Of a DNA stretch of 13,575 nt, positions 13,467 through 13,575 are shown piece by piece (within the stretch, counting starts at the first letter, position 1; each line of letters starts with the position of its first letter). Origin of the DNA: an uncultured Geobacteraceae bacterium (lineage in GTDB: Bacteria > Desulfobacterota > Desulfuromonadia > Geobacterales > Pseudopelobacteraceae); contig CAIRND010000291.1 of NCBI GenBank assembly GCA_903879825.1, positions 1 through 13,575 on the forward strand. The letters run 5' to 3'. The position numbers and the translations under genes were made by a program. The notes below the pieces were generated by a model. The model did not search any database and was not told where the DNA came from. It worked only from the letters and a program-made list of their open reading frames with translations.

Positions 13467-13575
13467 ATGGAAAAACTGAAGGTTCACTACAGTGACTTAG
13501 GGTTGTCCAACACGAACGAGATGTTTGCTAAGGCTATGGCCGGTAAATACGCAATTCCTGCCTACAATTTCAATA
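13467..13575 (+). CDS. fba: Class II fructose-bisphosphate aldolase, N-terminal 36 codons, cut by window edge
   Basis: Class II aldolases are zinc enzymes that interconvert fructose 1,6-bisphosphate with glyceraldehyde 3-phosphate and dihydroxyacetone phosphate in glycolysis and gluconeogenesis. The visible N-terminus contains DLGLSNTNEMFAKAMAGKYAIPAYNFN, which matches the start of the class II family, where AIPAFNFNN is nearly invariant. The remainder lies beyond the window. The ATG at 13467 is preceded by GAGGGGG (13455-13461) with 5-bp spacing, a strong ribosome site. The 182-bp gap from gluQ and the hairpin between them suggest separate control. A related ketose-bisphosphate aldolase (such as tagatose) cannot be excluded from 36 residues. 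Confidence 0.82.
   Translation, partial: MEKLKVHYSDLGLSNTNEMFAKAMAGKYAIPAYNFN

Noticed and set aside
1..13575. tRNA/rRNA genes, CRISPR array, transposase, phage or toxin-antitoxin system
   Set aside because: By eye I saw no repeat-spacer array, cloverleaf with CCA end, terminal inverted repeats, transposase motifs or phage genes on either strand.

Overview
The window looks like chromosomal DNA from a Gram-negative anaerobe of the Desulfuromonadota (Geobacter/Desulfuromonas relatives). The main support is the 878-residue DHH-DHHA1-CBS-CBS-tRNA nucleotidyltransferase fusion, an architecture I associate with that group, together with the style of the MraZ, glycogen phosphorylase, GluQ and aldolase proteins. 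This placement is inference from recalled families, not from a search.

Layout. Bases 1-1217 (minus strand) hold the start of the division/cell-wall (dcw) cluster: mraZ followed by rsmH (cut by the left edge), joined by a TAATG stop/start overlap. They are read from a near-consensus sigma70 promoter at 1274-1302. Three GTGGAA boxes at exactly 10-bp spacing follow it and look like the MraZ autoregulatory operator. Bases about 1303-1714 form a mostly empty, AT-rich divergent intergenic region. Bases 1715-4700 (plus strand) carry a visibly AT-richer cassette: a class I SAM methyltransferase, a GT2 glycosyltransferase of the polyprenyl-phosphate-hexose synthase type overlapping it by 25 bp, and a multi-pass GT-C-type membrane protein. 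Together these look like a small unit for adding or modifying a sugar through a lipid-linked donor. The acceptor is unknown.

From 4783 onward the genes look like core chromosome, all on the plus strand: a fold-type-I PLP aminotransferase, glycogen phosphorylase (glgP) with a downstream hairpin, the DHH/CBS/nucleotidyltransferase fusion, a small exported glycine-zipper protein with its own promoter and a good intrinsic terminator, ppnP (nucleoside phosphorylase), gluQ (glutamyl-Q tRNA(Asp) synthetase, which must use a non-ATG start), and the first 36 codons of a class II fructose-bisphosphate aldolase (fba) cut by the right edge.

Functional themes are cell-wall and division control (mraZ, rsmH), surface or lipid-linked glycan modification (the cassette), glycogen and central carbon metabolism (glgP, fba), and tRNA maturation or modification (nucleotidyltransferase fusion, gluQ). 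I found no tRNA or rRNA gene, CRISPR array, transposase or phage gene. The most unusual items are the MraZ-box operator, the foreign-looking glycosylation cassette next to the dcw cluster, and the fused tRNA-end enzyme.
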